40,892 bases of DNA, from the NCBI GenBank assembly GCA_016872285.1, contig VGZZ01000024.1, positions 1 through 40,892 of the forward strand. The letters run 5' to 3'. Source of the DNA: SAR202 cluster bacterium (lineage in GTDB: Bacteria > Chloroflexota > Dehalococcoidia > Lucifugimonadales > GCA-2712585). The notes beneath the pieces were generated by a model. That model had not been told where the DNA came from. It ran no database searches and was given only the letters and a program-made list of their open reading frames with translations. This document shows positions 1-6,966 of the stretch, piece by piece (position 1 is the first letter of the stretch; each line of letters begins with the position of its first letter). The position numbers and the translations under genes are program-made.

Positions 1-1743
1 CTCCCCCCCGGCTCCGAGTACAAAGGCCCCCTCCTAAACGCCATCAAGGACTTCGAGCGCGCCGCCGCTGCCGCCGATCCCCTCAAAGAGGTCGACATGG
101 GCAGCAACAACTGGGCCGTCTCCGGCGACCGCACCGCTACCGGCAAGCCCCTCCTGGCCGGCGACCCCCATCGCGGCCTCGATACCCCCAACGTCTACTA
201 CCAGAACCACCTTGCCTGCCCCGACTTTGACGCCGTCGGCTGCTCCTTCCCCGGCGTCCCGGGCCTCCAGCACTTCGGCCACAACGCCTACGTCTGCTGG
301 GGCGTCACCCACGCCGGCGCCGACTACCAGGACTTATTCATCGAACGCTTCGACAAAGCCAACCCCTCCTACTACGAGTTCAAGGGCCAGCTGCAACGCG
401 CCCAGGTCTTTCACGAGGTCGTCAAGGTCAAAGGCGGCAAACCCGTACCAATCGATGTTACCGTCACCCACCACGGCCCCATTATCGCCGGCGACCCGGC
501 CAAAGGCGTCGCCATCGCCTTCCGCTACACCCAGACCGCCGGCCCTAACCGCCAGGCCGAGGCCCTGCTATCGATGCTCAAGGCCCGCTCCACCCACGAG
601 CTGGACCAGGCTATGCGTCACTGGGTCGACCCCGGCAACAACTTCCTCATGGCTGATGTCCACGGCAACATCGCCTACCTCACCCGCGGCAAAGTCCCCG
701 TCCGCAACCTCGCCAACGCCTGGCTCCCCGTCCCGGGCTGGACCGGCGAGCACGAGTGGAAGGGCTACATCCCCTTCGAGGAGATGCCTCGTTCTCACAA
801 TCCTAAAGAGGGCTACATCGTCACCGCCAACCAGAAAATCGTCAGCGACGACTACCCCTACTACATCGCCCTTGACCACTCCCCGGACTTCCGCGCCCGC
901 CGCATCACCATCCGCCTCACCGCCCTCAAAAAGGCTACCCTCGACCAGGTCGCCGCCATCCACGCCGAGCGCACCTCCATCCCCGCCCAGGCCCACCTGA
1001 AGGCCCTCAAAAAGGTCAAGCCCAAGGACGCCCTGTCGAAACAAGCCCTGGACATCCTCCTGGCCTGGAACGCCTCCATGGAGCGCGACGCCCCGGCCCC
1101 CCTAATCTACTCCGCCTACCGACTCCGCCTGGACAAGGCCATCCTCCTCCACCTCCTGGGCCCCATGCTCGACGATGCCCTGGCCGAAAGCGGCCGAGGC
1201 GGCCCTGTCCACGTCGGTCGCCTCCGCGCCCACTTCATCAAGCTCCTGGACTCCCGCGACACGTCCATGCTCCCCCCTCAGGCCACCTGGCCCGGCCTCA
1301 TGTCGCAAGCCCTTGCCGAAGCCCTCCAGGACCTCAAGTCCCAACTCGGCCCCGACATGAAAAAGTGGACCTGGGGCAAAGTCCACCACACCGTCCCCAA
1401 GCACCCCCTCACCGCCGCCCACCCTGACCTGGCGGCCCTCCTGAATCCTCCTCAAATGCGCATGAGCGGCGACGGCGACGTGCCCCAGAACACCACCTGG
1501 TCCACCGGCCAGCCCTACACCATCTCCTCCACCGCCGTCCACCGCTACGCCTACGACCTGTCCGACTGGAACAACAGCAAATGGATTGTCCCCCTGGGCG
1601 CCTCCGGCCACCCCGGCTCCCCCCACTTCGCCGACCAGGCCCCCTTCTGGTCCGAAATCGACTACATCCCCATGCTCTATGACTGGAAGCGCATCTCCAA
1701 ATCCCCCGCATCTCACCAGTCCCTGAATCCCAAGAAGTCTTGA
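1..1743 (+). CDS. Penicillin acylase family protein (S45 Ntn-hydrolase), 5'-truncated by window edge
   Basis: The reading frame is open from base 1, so the signal peptide and most of the alpha chain lie outside the window; the ATG at 97 is internal. The motif GSNNWAVSG follows a short linker. In the S45 family the Ser of this GSNNW motif becomes the N-terminal nucleophile of the beta chain after autocleavage; here that Ser is codon 103-105. Downstream, GKPLLAGDPH, the GVPGLQHFGHNAYVCWGVTH segment and VDPGNNFLMADVHGNIAYLTRG match the conserved beta-chain core, including the oxyanion/Asn region. The frame ends at TGA 1741-1743 after about 580 visible codons, consistent with a roughly 750-850 residue precursor. 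It hydrolyses amide bonds such as acyl-homoserine lactones or beta-lactam side chains, but the substrate cannot be read from sequence. Export is usual for the family but not visible here. Confidence 0.9.
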   Translation, partial: LPPGSEYKGPLLNAIKDFERAAAAADPLKEVDMGSNNWAVSGDRTATGKPLLAGDPHRGLDTPNVYYQNHLACPDFDAVGCSFPGVPGLQHFGHNAYVCWGVTHAGADYQDLFIERFDKANPSYYEFKGQLQRAQVFHEVVKVKGGKPVPIDVTVTHHGPIIAGDPAKGVAIAFRYTQTAGPNRQAEALLSMLKARSTHELDQAMRHWVDPGNNFLMADVHGNIAYLTRGKVPVRNLANAWLPVPGWTGEHEWKGYIPFEEMPRSHNPKEGYIVTANQKIVSDDYPYYIALDHSPDFRARRITIRLTALKKATLDQVAAIHAERTSIPAQAHLKALKKVKPKDALSKQALDILLAWNASMERDAPAPLIYSAYRLRLDKAILLHLLGPMLDDALAESGRGGPVHVGRLRAHFIKLLDSRDTSMLPPQATWPGLMSQALAEALQDLKSQLGPDMKKWTWGKVHHTVPKHPLTAAHPDLAALLNPPQMRMSGDGDVPQNTTWSTGQPYTISSTAVHRYAYDLSDWNNSKWIVPLGASGHPGSPHFADQAPFWSEIDYIPMLYDWKRISKSPASHQSLNPKKS

Positions 1744-1790
1744 ACACTCACGCTGGATTAGAATGAGTCACAACACCACAACCGACCCCA

Positions 1791-1903
1791 GTCATACTGA
1801 GCTGTGCGAAGGATCTATGTCCACCACCAGTCTTATGTACGGCTCTTCCCCAATACTTTCCTCTCCCTTGATGGGAGAGGATTAAGGTGAGGGTGAAACA
1901 CTA
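1791..1903. repeat. R-A and R-C intergenic repeat copies
   Basis: The gap 1744-1977 holds a degenerate R-A copy at 1791-1820 (GTCATACTGAG...CGAAGGATCT) and an intact R-C copy at about 1857-1903. In R-C the arms CTCTCCC and GGGAGAG flank TTGAT and are followed by the conserved tail AAGGTGAGGGTGAAAC. No gene is visible in the gap; the Shine-Dalgarno of the next gene (AAAGGAGA) lies near 1963. Confidence 0.8.
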
Positions 1904-1977
1904 GCGCTACATCACGAGCAACAAGGCTACACTCCGTCACTTCCTCCACCAATCAACTCCCCAAAGGAGACCTCCCC

Positions 1978-2823
1978 ATGTCCATCGGAATAATAATCCC
2001 CCTCCCGGCTTACCACCTTGACCCCGCCTTCCTGGCGGAAAAAGCCGAAAACCTCGGCTTCGACTCCATCTGGTGCGGCGAGCACCCCATCCTCCCCGTC
2101 CACTCCACCAGCCGCTTCCCCGGCTCCCCCGACGGCGTCATCCCCTGGACCTACGCCCACTTCGTCGACCCCTTCATGGCCCTCGCCCGCGCCTCAGGCG
2201 CCACCAAACGAATCAAACTCGGCACCGCCATAACCCTCATCACCGAGCGAAACCCCCTCATCCTCGCCAAAGAGTCCGCTACCCTGGACCACTTCTCCGG
2301 CGGCCGGCTCATCCTCGGCATCGGCACCGGCTGGCACAAAGAAGAGACCGAAATCATGGGCGGCGACTTCGACCATCGATGGACCCAGGCCAAAGAAGCC
2401 GTCGATGTCCTCAAAAAGCTCTGGACCAACGACGCCGTCGAGCACCACGGCAAGTACTACGACTTCCCGCCCATCAAGTCCTACCCCAAGCCAAAACAGC
2501 AGCCTCACCCACCCATCCTCCTGGGCGGCATGGCCCCTAACGTCCTCAAGCGCGTCGTCGCCTACGCCGACGGCTGGCTCCCCAACCGCCTCACCATCGA
2601 CGAAGTCAAGCAAAAGCGCCACGAGCTTGACGTCCTCGCTGAAGGCGCCGGCCGCGACCCCTCCACCCTCACCATCACCGTCCACGCCCCCGGCTTCGAC
2701 CCAAGCCTCGTTAAGTCCTACCTCAAAAACGGCGCCTCCCGCGTCACCCTTCGCGCCCCCTCCGTCACCAGCGAAAAAGCCGCCGGCCAGGAGCTAGAAA
2801 AATTCGCAAAAGCCCTCCTTTAG
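1978..2823 (+). CDS. LLM-class (luciferase-like, probably F420-dependent) oxidoreductase, copy 1
   Basis: 281-residue protein of the bacterial luciferase-like fold, as in F420-dependent N5,N10-methylene-H4MPT-reductase-like or glucose-6-phosphate dehydrogenase-like enzymes. Family features are the N-terminal strand SIGIIIPLPAY, the motif AEKAENLGFDSIWCGEHP, the central TLDHFSGGRLILGIGTGWHKEE and the late PPILLGGMAPNVLKRV segment that lines the cofactor pocket. ATG 1978 has an AAAGGAGA ribosome-binding site about 8 nt upstream. The next gene downstream is a same-length paralogue with near-identical motifs (EIMGGDFDHRW, VEHHGKYYDFPP), indicating tandem duplication. Cofactor (F420 or FMN) and substrate are not determinable. 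It shares no operon-like spacing with its paralogue, being separated by about 395 nt of repeats. Confidence 0.88.
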   Translation: MSIGIIIPLPAYHLDPAFLAEKAENLGFDSIWCGEHPILPVHSTSRFPGSPDGVIPWTYAHFVDPFMALARASGATKRIKLGTAITLITERNPLILAKESATLDHFSGGRLILGIGTGWHKEETEIMGGDFDHRWTQAKEAVDVLKKLWTNDAVEHHGKYYDFPPIKSYPKPKQQPHPPILLGGMAPNVLKRVVAYADGWLPNRLTIDEVKQKRHELDVLAEGAGRDPSTLTITVHAPGFDPSLVKSYLKNGASRVTLRAPSVTSEKAAGQELEKFAKALL

Positions 2824-2830
2824 GTGTCCC

Positions 2831-3140
2831 GTCATTCCGACCGAAGTGGAGGAATCTCAACATTACGCTCAATGCTACGTCTCCTTTATCGCCGCCGAGC
2901 CACGTTTTGTCATTCTGAGCAAAGTCCGTACCCGGACGTAGTCGAAGCCTGTCCTGAGCCTGGTCGAAGGGAATCTGTTATGACTATTCCTTGGCTCCGC
3001 ATAAACATCGCCACATTTCGATACGAAGGCTTTAAAAAAATTTCCTCTCCCCTTGTGGGAGAGGACTATGGAACACCTTAATTCCCATATAATCGTGACA
3101 TCCCGATGCTAATCGGGAAGGTGAGGGGTAAACCCTAGAG
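2831..3140. repeat. R-A (two copies) and interrupted R-C
   Basis: The 395-nt gap 2824-3218 has no gene. It contains R-A at 2831-2865, an expanded R-A at 2909-2984 in which two extra hairpin units sit between the two half-sites, and an R-C copy at about 3043-3139. The R-C copy is split by a 53-nt insertion (3066-3118) ending in the palindrome ATCCCGAT...ATCGGGA. The insert resembles the one at 26519-26566. Confidence 0.8.
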
Positions 3141-3218
3141 GCACAATCCTTTATCACTGCCACCTCCCACGCTGCGAATCATCCCTTCTCCTCAGGTTAG
3201 CACCAGAAAGAGGCCCAC

Positions 3219-4064
3219 TTGCACATCGGCATCAACATTCCCGTCCCCACCTACTGGGTCGACCCTGCCTTCATCGCCGAAAAGGCTGAAAGCCTCGGCC
3301 TCGAGTCCCTCTGGGCCGCCGAACACCCCATCATGCCCGTCCACATCGCCACCCGCTTCTACGGCTCCGCCGACGGCGCCGTCCCGCCCACCATGCCCCA
3401 CTACGCCGACCCCTTCATCCTCTTCGCCCGCGCCTCCGCTGTCACCAAACGGATAAAACTCGGCACCAGCATCTGCCTCGTCCCAGAACGCAACCCCCTC
3501 GTCCTCGCCAAGGAAGTCGCCACCCTCGACTACTTCTCGCGAGGCCGCTTCATCTTCGGCGTCGGCGCGGGATGGCTGCGCGAGGAGACGGAAATCATGG
3601 GCGGCGACTTCGACCATCGATGGTCCCAGGTCCGCGAGGCCATCGCGGTCATGAAGAAGCTCTGGACCAGCGACGCCGCCGAGCACCACGGCAAGTACTA
3701 TAACTTTCCGCCCGTCAAGTCCTATCCGAAACCCTTCCAGAAGCCCCACCCGCCCATCCTCCTGGGCGGCATGGCCCCTAACGTCCTCCACCGCGCTGTC
3801 GCCTACGCCGACGGCTGGCTCCCCGACAAACTCACCCCCGACCAGCTAAAGCAAAGGCGCTACGAACTCGATAAGCTCGCCGAAGCCGCTGGCCGAGACC
3901 CCCGCTCCCTCACCATCACCATCTACGGCCAGCCCCCTGACCGCGACCTCATCAACGCCTGGCGCGCCGCCGGCGCCGACCGCGTCATGGTCCGCAACCA
4001 GCCCCTCAAGTCCGAAAAGGAAATGGGGGAGCAGATGGAACGCTTCGCCAAAGCCGTCCTCTAG
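3219..4064 (+). CDS. LLM-class oxidoreductase, copy 2 (tandem paralogue)
   Basis: 281 residues, same length as the gene at 1978 and clearly paralogous by eye: AEKAESLGLESLWAAEHPIM, RFIFGVGAGWLREETEIMGG, AEHHGKYYNFPPVKSYPKP and PPILLGGMAPNVLHRAVAYA match copy 1 almost position for position. The start is TTG at 3219 (LHIGINIPVP read as M), supported by an AGAAAGAGG ribosome-binding site at 3205-3213 and by alignment with the N-terminus of copy 1. Divergence is greatest in the last 60 residues and around residues 45-60, plausibly the substrate-contact region, so the copies may have different substrates. Function beyond an LLM-family flavin/F420 oxidoreductase is unknown. Confidence 0.87.
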   Translation: MHIGINIPVPTYWVDPAFIAEKAESLGLESLWAAEHPIMPVHIATRFYGSADGAVPPTMPHYADPFILFARASAVTKRIKLGTSICLVPERNPLVLAKEVATLDYFSRGRFIFGVGAGWLREETEIMGGDFDHRWSQVREAIAVMKKLWTSDAAEHHGKYYNFPPVKSYPKPFQKPHPPILLGGMAPNVLHRAVAYADGWLPDKLTPDQLKQRRYELDKLAEAAGRDPRSLTITIYGQPPDRDLINAWRAAGADRVMVRNQPLKSEKEMGEQMERFAKAVL

Positions 4065-4081
4065 CCCACACCTTCCCTCTC

Positions 4082-4346
4082 GTCATTCCGGCCTCTGCCG
4101 GAATCCAGTGCCTCCCCAGAGCGGTGAGTAGAGTAGGGCGGCCTCGTCATTCCGAGTCTTTTAGCCGAAGAATCGAGGAATCTCAACGCCCCGTCGGCCA
4201 CCATCACGCAATATTTGACCTCCCAGACCCTCCCCTTTGTCATCCTGAGCGTCAGCGAAGGACCTAATGGCCGTGCCTGTTACCACATTCTTTTCTTACC
4301 TACAACGCCCACATCCTTTTGTAGGGGCGCGGTCGCCGCGCCCTTC
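4082..4346. repeat. R-B, R-A (two copies) and R-G repeats
   Basis: The gap between two convergent genes (4065-4355) has no gene. R-B is at 4082-4110 with arms CATTCCGG/CCGGAAT. R-A-type copies are at 4146-4183 and 4239-4267. R-G is at 4321-4346 (GTAGGGGCGCGGTCGCCGCG). No T-tailed terminator is seen, so these hairpins may end transcription of both flanking genes. Confidence 0.7.
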
Positions 4347-4355
4347 CCTTTCTCC

Positions 4356-5108
4356 CTACACCATCCCCCAGACCTCCCTCCCTAGCACCCCCGCGCTCGT
4401 CGCCAGCAGCGTCGCCATCACCAGCCGGCGGAACATCTCCTCATCAATCCGCCCGATAAACCGCTGCGCCGTAAACGTCCCCACCAGCAGCGACGGCATG
4501 AACACCGCCGCGCTCTTCACCTCCTCCGCCCCCAGCAGCCCAAAGGCCGCGTGCGCAGCCAGCGTCGTCGACGCCGTCACCAGGAAAAAGCTCGCCAGCA
4601 TCGCGCGAGTCTTGTCCCTGCCCCATCGCTGGTTCAGCGCGAAAAGCGCCATCACCGGCCCTCCCAGCGACAGCCCGGCGTTCAAAAAGTTGAACACCGC
4701 CCCCACCGGCACCGCCGCCACCCGCTCCCGACGAAACGTCGGAAACGTCCGAGTCACCGCCATCACCGCCGTCACGATGACCACACTCGCCAGTACCAAA
4801 CTCAGCGCCCGACCCTCCACATTCGACACCAGCGCCACACCTGCGGGCAATCCTATGGCCCCTCCCACCACCAGCGCCCCCAGCATCCCCTTGTCCACGT
4901 GCCCCCATGACCTCGCCGACATCACCAGGAATAACAGCCCCGTCAACATCAGGTTCATCTCCACCACCAGCCGAGGCTCCAGGAAAATCAAAAAGAACGG
5001 CGTCATCGCCATCGCGAACCCAAACGCCACAATCCCCACCGCCGTGCTGACCGCCAGCACCAGCGCCTGAAGAAGAATAAACTCGGCGACGCTGAATTCC
5101 AAAATCAT
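4356..5108 (-). CDS. TauE/SafE-family anion permease
   Basis: 250-residue polytopic membrane protein with about seven to eight hydrophobic segments. The N-terminus (EFILLQALVLAVSTAVGIVA) and GAVFNFLNAGLSLGGPVMALF fit the TauE/SafE (DUF81) repeat architecture, in which two homologous halves form an exporter of small sulfur-containing or organic anions. ATG is at 5108 with an AGGGCGAG-like ribosome-binding site. The gene is alone on the minus strand, convergent with the LLM genes and divergent from the quinone oxidoreductase. A siroheme sulfite/nitrite reductase is encoded much further on (37391), so a sulfite-related role is possible, but nothing in the local context supports a particular substrate. 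Confidence 0.8.
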   Translation of the reverse strand: MILEFSVAEFILLQALVLAVSTAVGIVAFGFAMAMTPFFLIFLEPRLVVEMNLMLTGLLFLVMSARSWGHVDKGMLGALVVGGAIGLPAGVALVSNVEGRALSLVLASVVIVTAVMAVTRTFPTFRRERVAAVPVGAVFNFLNAGLSLGGPVMALFALNQRWGRDKTRAMLASFFLVTASTTLAAHAAFGLLGAEEVKSAAVFMPSLLVGTFTAQRFIGRIDEEMFRRLVMATLLATSAGVLGREVWGMV

Positions 5109-5234
5109 GGCAAACTCGCCCTAGAGTACCAGTTTTATCCCTTCGAGCGCAGTGCACCACTGGTGGAAATAGTCCGCGATTCCGGTTTGTGCGGGACTTA
5201 GGTTCGTTCAGAATAATCGAGCTTCTCTTTTTAA

Positions 5235-5280
5235 CCTTCTCCCCCTTGATGGGGGAGAACAGAAGAGAGGGTGAAACCCT
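5235..5280. repeat. R-C repeat
   Basis: Arms CTTCTCCCCC and GGGGGAGAA flank TTGAT, followed by CAGAAGAGAGGGTGAAACCC. It lies between the divergent TauE/SafE and quinone oxidoreductase genes; nothing else is recognisable in 5109-5350. Confidence 0.75.
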
Positions 5281-5352
5281 GCCACCAAGAACTCGCTCAA
5301 TAAAACCTCATACCTCAGCGGGACGTTTTCCGACCCAATGCCCACCTCGGAA

Positions 5353-5381
5353 TTGACACCCCTGCCTCCTTCCCCCAAAAT
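5353..5381 (+). promoter_or_regulatory. Probable promoter giving a leaderless transcript
   Basis: TTGACA at 5353-5358, 17-nt spacer, CAAAAT at 5376-5381. The -10 box ends 6 nt before ATG 5388 and no Shine-Dalgarno is present, so transcription would start at or next to the initiation codon. Confidence 0.5.
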
Positions 5382-5387
5382 CCCCCC

Positions 5388-6374
5388 ATGCGCGCCGCCG
5401 TCATCGTTAAACCTACCGGCCCCGACGGCCTCCGACTCCAGGACGAGCCCGACCCCCTCCTCGGCCCCGAAGACCTCCTCGTCGACGTCAAAGCCACCGC
5501 CCTCAATCGCGCCGACCTCTCGCAAGTCCAGGGCAACTATCCCGCCCCCGCCGGCGTCCGTAACGACATCCCCGGCCTCGAAATGTCCGGCGTCGTCCTC
5601 AAAGTCGGCCCTCGCGCCTTCGGCTTCAAGGAAGGCGACCGCGTTTTCGCCCTCCTCAGCGGCGGCGGCTACGCCTCCCGCGTCGCCCTTCACCACCGCA
5701 TGGCCCTTCCCATCTCCCCCAACCTCGACTTCCGCCAGGCCGCCGCCGTCCCCGAGGTCTTCTTCACCGCCTTCGACGCACTCTTTAACCACTGCAACCT
5801 CAAAATGGGCGAGTCCGCCCTTATCCACGCTGGCGGCAGCGGCGTCGGCACCGCCGCCATCCAGCTCGCCAAACGCGCCGGCGCCTTCACCTTCGCTACC
5901 CTCGGCTCCGACGATAAGCTAGCCAAGGCCAAGGCCCTCGGCCTCGACGTCGGCATCAACTACAACACCCACGATTTCGCCCAGGTCATCAAAGAGCGCA
6001 CCCAGGGCCGAGGTGTCGACGTCATTCTCGACGTCATCGGCGCCCCCTACTGGACTCGAAACCTAACCTCCCTCGCCGTCCAGGGCCGAATGGTCATCGT
6101 CGGCACCCTCGGCGGCGGCGACCTCCCCAACGCCGACCTGCGGCAGCTTATGCCCAAGCGACTTCAGGTCAAAGGCACCGTCCTCCGCGCCCGGCCCCTG
6201 GAAGAAAAAATCGCCCTAACCCGCCAGTTCGACAAACACGTCCTCCCCCACCTGGCCTCCGGCGCCATCAAGCCCGTCATCGACCGCGTCTTCCCCCTCT
6301 CCCACGCCCCCGACGCCCTAAAATACATGTCCACCAACGCCAACTTCGGCAAAATCGTCCTCTCCATTGACTAG
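5388..6374 (+). CDS. Zinc-independent NADPH:quinone oxidoreductase (MDR/zeta-crystallin type)
   Basis: 328-residue medium-chain dehydrogenase/reductase. The N-terminal GroES-like domain (LNRADLSQVQGNYPAPAG, IPGLEMSGVV) is followed by a Rossmann domain with the nucleotide-binding motif AGGSGVGTAAIQLAK at about residues 148-162. The zinc-binding Cys and His of alcohol dehydrogenases are absent, as in the quinone oxidoreductase/PIG3-like branch, which reduces quinones or enones with NADPH. ATG 5388 is chosen because MRAAVIVKPTGPDGLRLQD is the typical start. There is no ribosome-binding site, but a promoter ends 6 nt upstream, suggesting a leaderless mRNA. Followed by a repeat-filled gap and the ilv leader. 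Confidence 0.9.
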   Translation: MRAAVIVKPTGPDGLRLQDEPDPLLGPEDLLVDVKATALNRADLSQVQGNYPAPAGVRNDIPGLEMSGVVLKVGPRAFGFKEGDRVFALLSGGGYASRVALHHRMALPISPNLDFRQAAAVPEVFFTAFDALFNHCNLKMGESALIHAGGSGVGTAAIQLAKRAGAFTFATLGSDDKLAKAKALGLDVGINYNTHDFAQVIKERTQGRGVDVILDVIGAPYWTRNLTSLAVQGRMVIVGTLGGGDLPNADLRQLMPKRLQVKGTVLRARPLEEKIALTRQFDKHVLPHLASGAIKPVIDRVFPLSHAPDALKYMSTNANFGKIVLSID

Positions 6375-6411
6375 ATAGACAACTATTATCTCGTCAAACG
6401 AAACGTGAAAT

Positions 6412-6540
6412 GTCATTATGAGTGTAGTCCTTCTGTACTCGGAAGGACGCAGTCGAAGAATCTGTTCCCACTGTGGCCAAGGCTACGCCATCCACCTAGA
6501 CGATGCGAACACTCACGTAGGGGCTAGGTCACCTCGCCCA
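6412..6540. repeat. Expanded R-A and R-G repeats
   Basis: R-A copy at 6412-6468. Between GTCATTATGAGTGTAGT and TCGAAGAATCTG an extra 24-nt hairpin (CCTTCTGTACTCGGAAGGA plus CGCAG) is present. R-G lies at 6518-6540. Both are upstream of the ilv promoter. Confidence 0.7.
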
Positions 6541-6584
6541 CTTCCCCCTTTGAATTTTTCAGATTCTCCTTTACGAAACCCGTC

Positions 6585-6613
6585 TTGACGATTTCCCTTT
6601 TCTGCCCTATACT
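6585..6613 (+). promoter_or_regulatory. Sigma70-type promoter of the ilv operon
   Basis: TTGACG (6585-6590), 17-nt spacer, TATACT (6608-6613). Transcription would begin about 6620, just upstream of the T-box stem I, which places the whole leader in the transcript. Confidence 0.75.
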
Positions 6614-6632
6614 CCCTCTTTGTTGAATTTTG

Positions 6633-6884
6633 AACGCGATGAAGGGGCATGTAGCGGTTTCCTCAGCCATAGGGAGTCGGGGGTAAAGTGGAAACCCCGG
6701 CGCACAGAGAAACCGTGAAGGTCACCCCGGAGCGGCCGGCCTGAAAGCCGATTTATCGGCTCTAGGGTCGGACGGGTCGCCCGTTAAAGCAGTCTTAAAG
6801 CCCTGGCCGCTTGTAGGCCCGGGAAATAAGGGTGGTACCACGGATAAAGCCCGTCCCTTCCAGGAGACGGGCTTTATTATTTTG
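6633..6884 (+). promoter_or_regulatory. T-box riboswitch leader of ilvBNC (probable tRNA-Val sensor)
   Basis: Stem I begins with the typical AACGCGATGAAGG. The long stem arms GCGGTTTC (from 6653) and GAAACCG (about 6709-6715) enclose the distal loops. The T-box core AGGGTGGTACCACG at 6829-6842 gives a UGGU bulge that pairs with a tRNA ending ACCA. A 12-bp terminator follows (6844-6877). After GAAG at 6717-6720 the candidate specifier codon is GTC (6721-6723) followed by A, the conserved purine position, implying tRNA-Val. Register +/-1 would read GGT (Gly), which fits the genes less well. Uncharged tRNA stabilises the antiterminator and turns on ilvBNC. T-box identity is certain; the codon is an inference. 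Confidence 0.95.
6844..6883 (+). terminator. Regulated intrinsic terminator of the T-box
   Basis: Perfect 12-bp stem (6844-6855 with 6866-6877), 10-nt loop, then TATTATTTTG. The stem directly abuts the T-box sequence and is mutually exclusive with the antiterminator. Confidence 0.92.
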
Positions 6885-6966
6885 TTAACCAATCCCTTGT
6901 CTCAGTCGTATAAGTTTAATAGGCGGAAAGTCTAAAAATAGAAAGGCAGCAGCCCGGGAGGCCCTT

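Noticed and set aside
2824-3081. 85-codon ORF after the first LLM gene
   Set aside because: Consists of R-A/R-C repeat sequence with a start immediately after the preceding stop; no protein features.
4267-5070. Plus-strand ORF opposite TauE/SafE
   Set aside because: Ser/Thr/Pro-rich shadow; the minus-strand product has clear membrane topology and family motifs.
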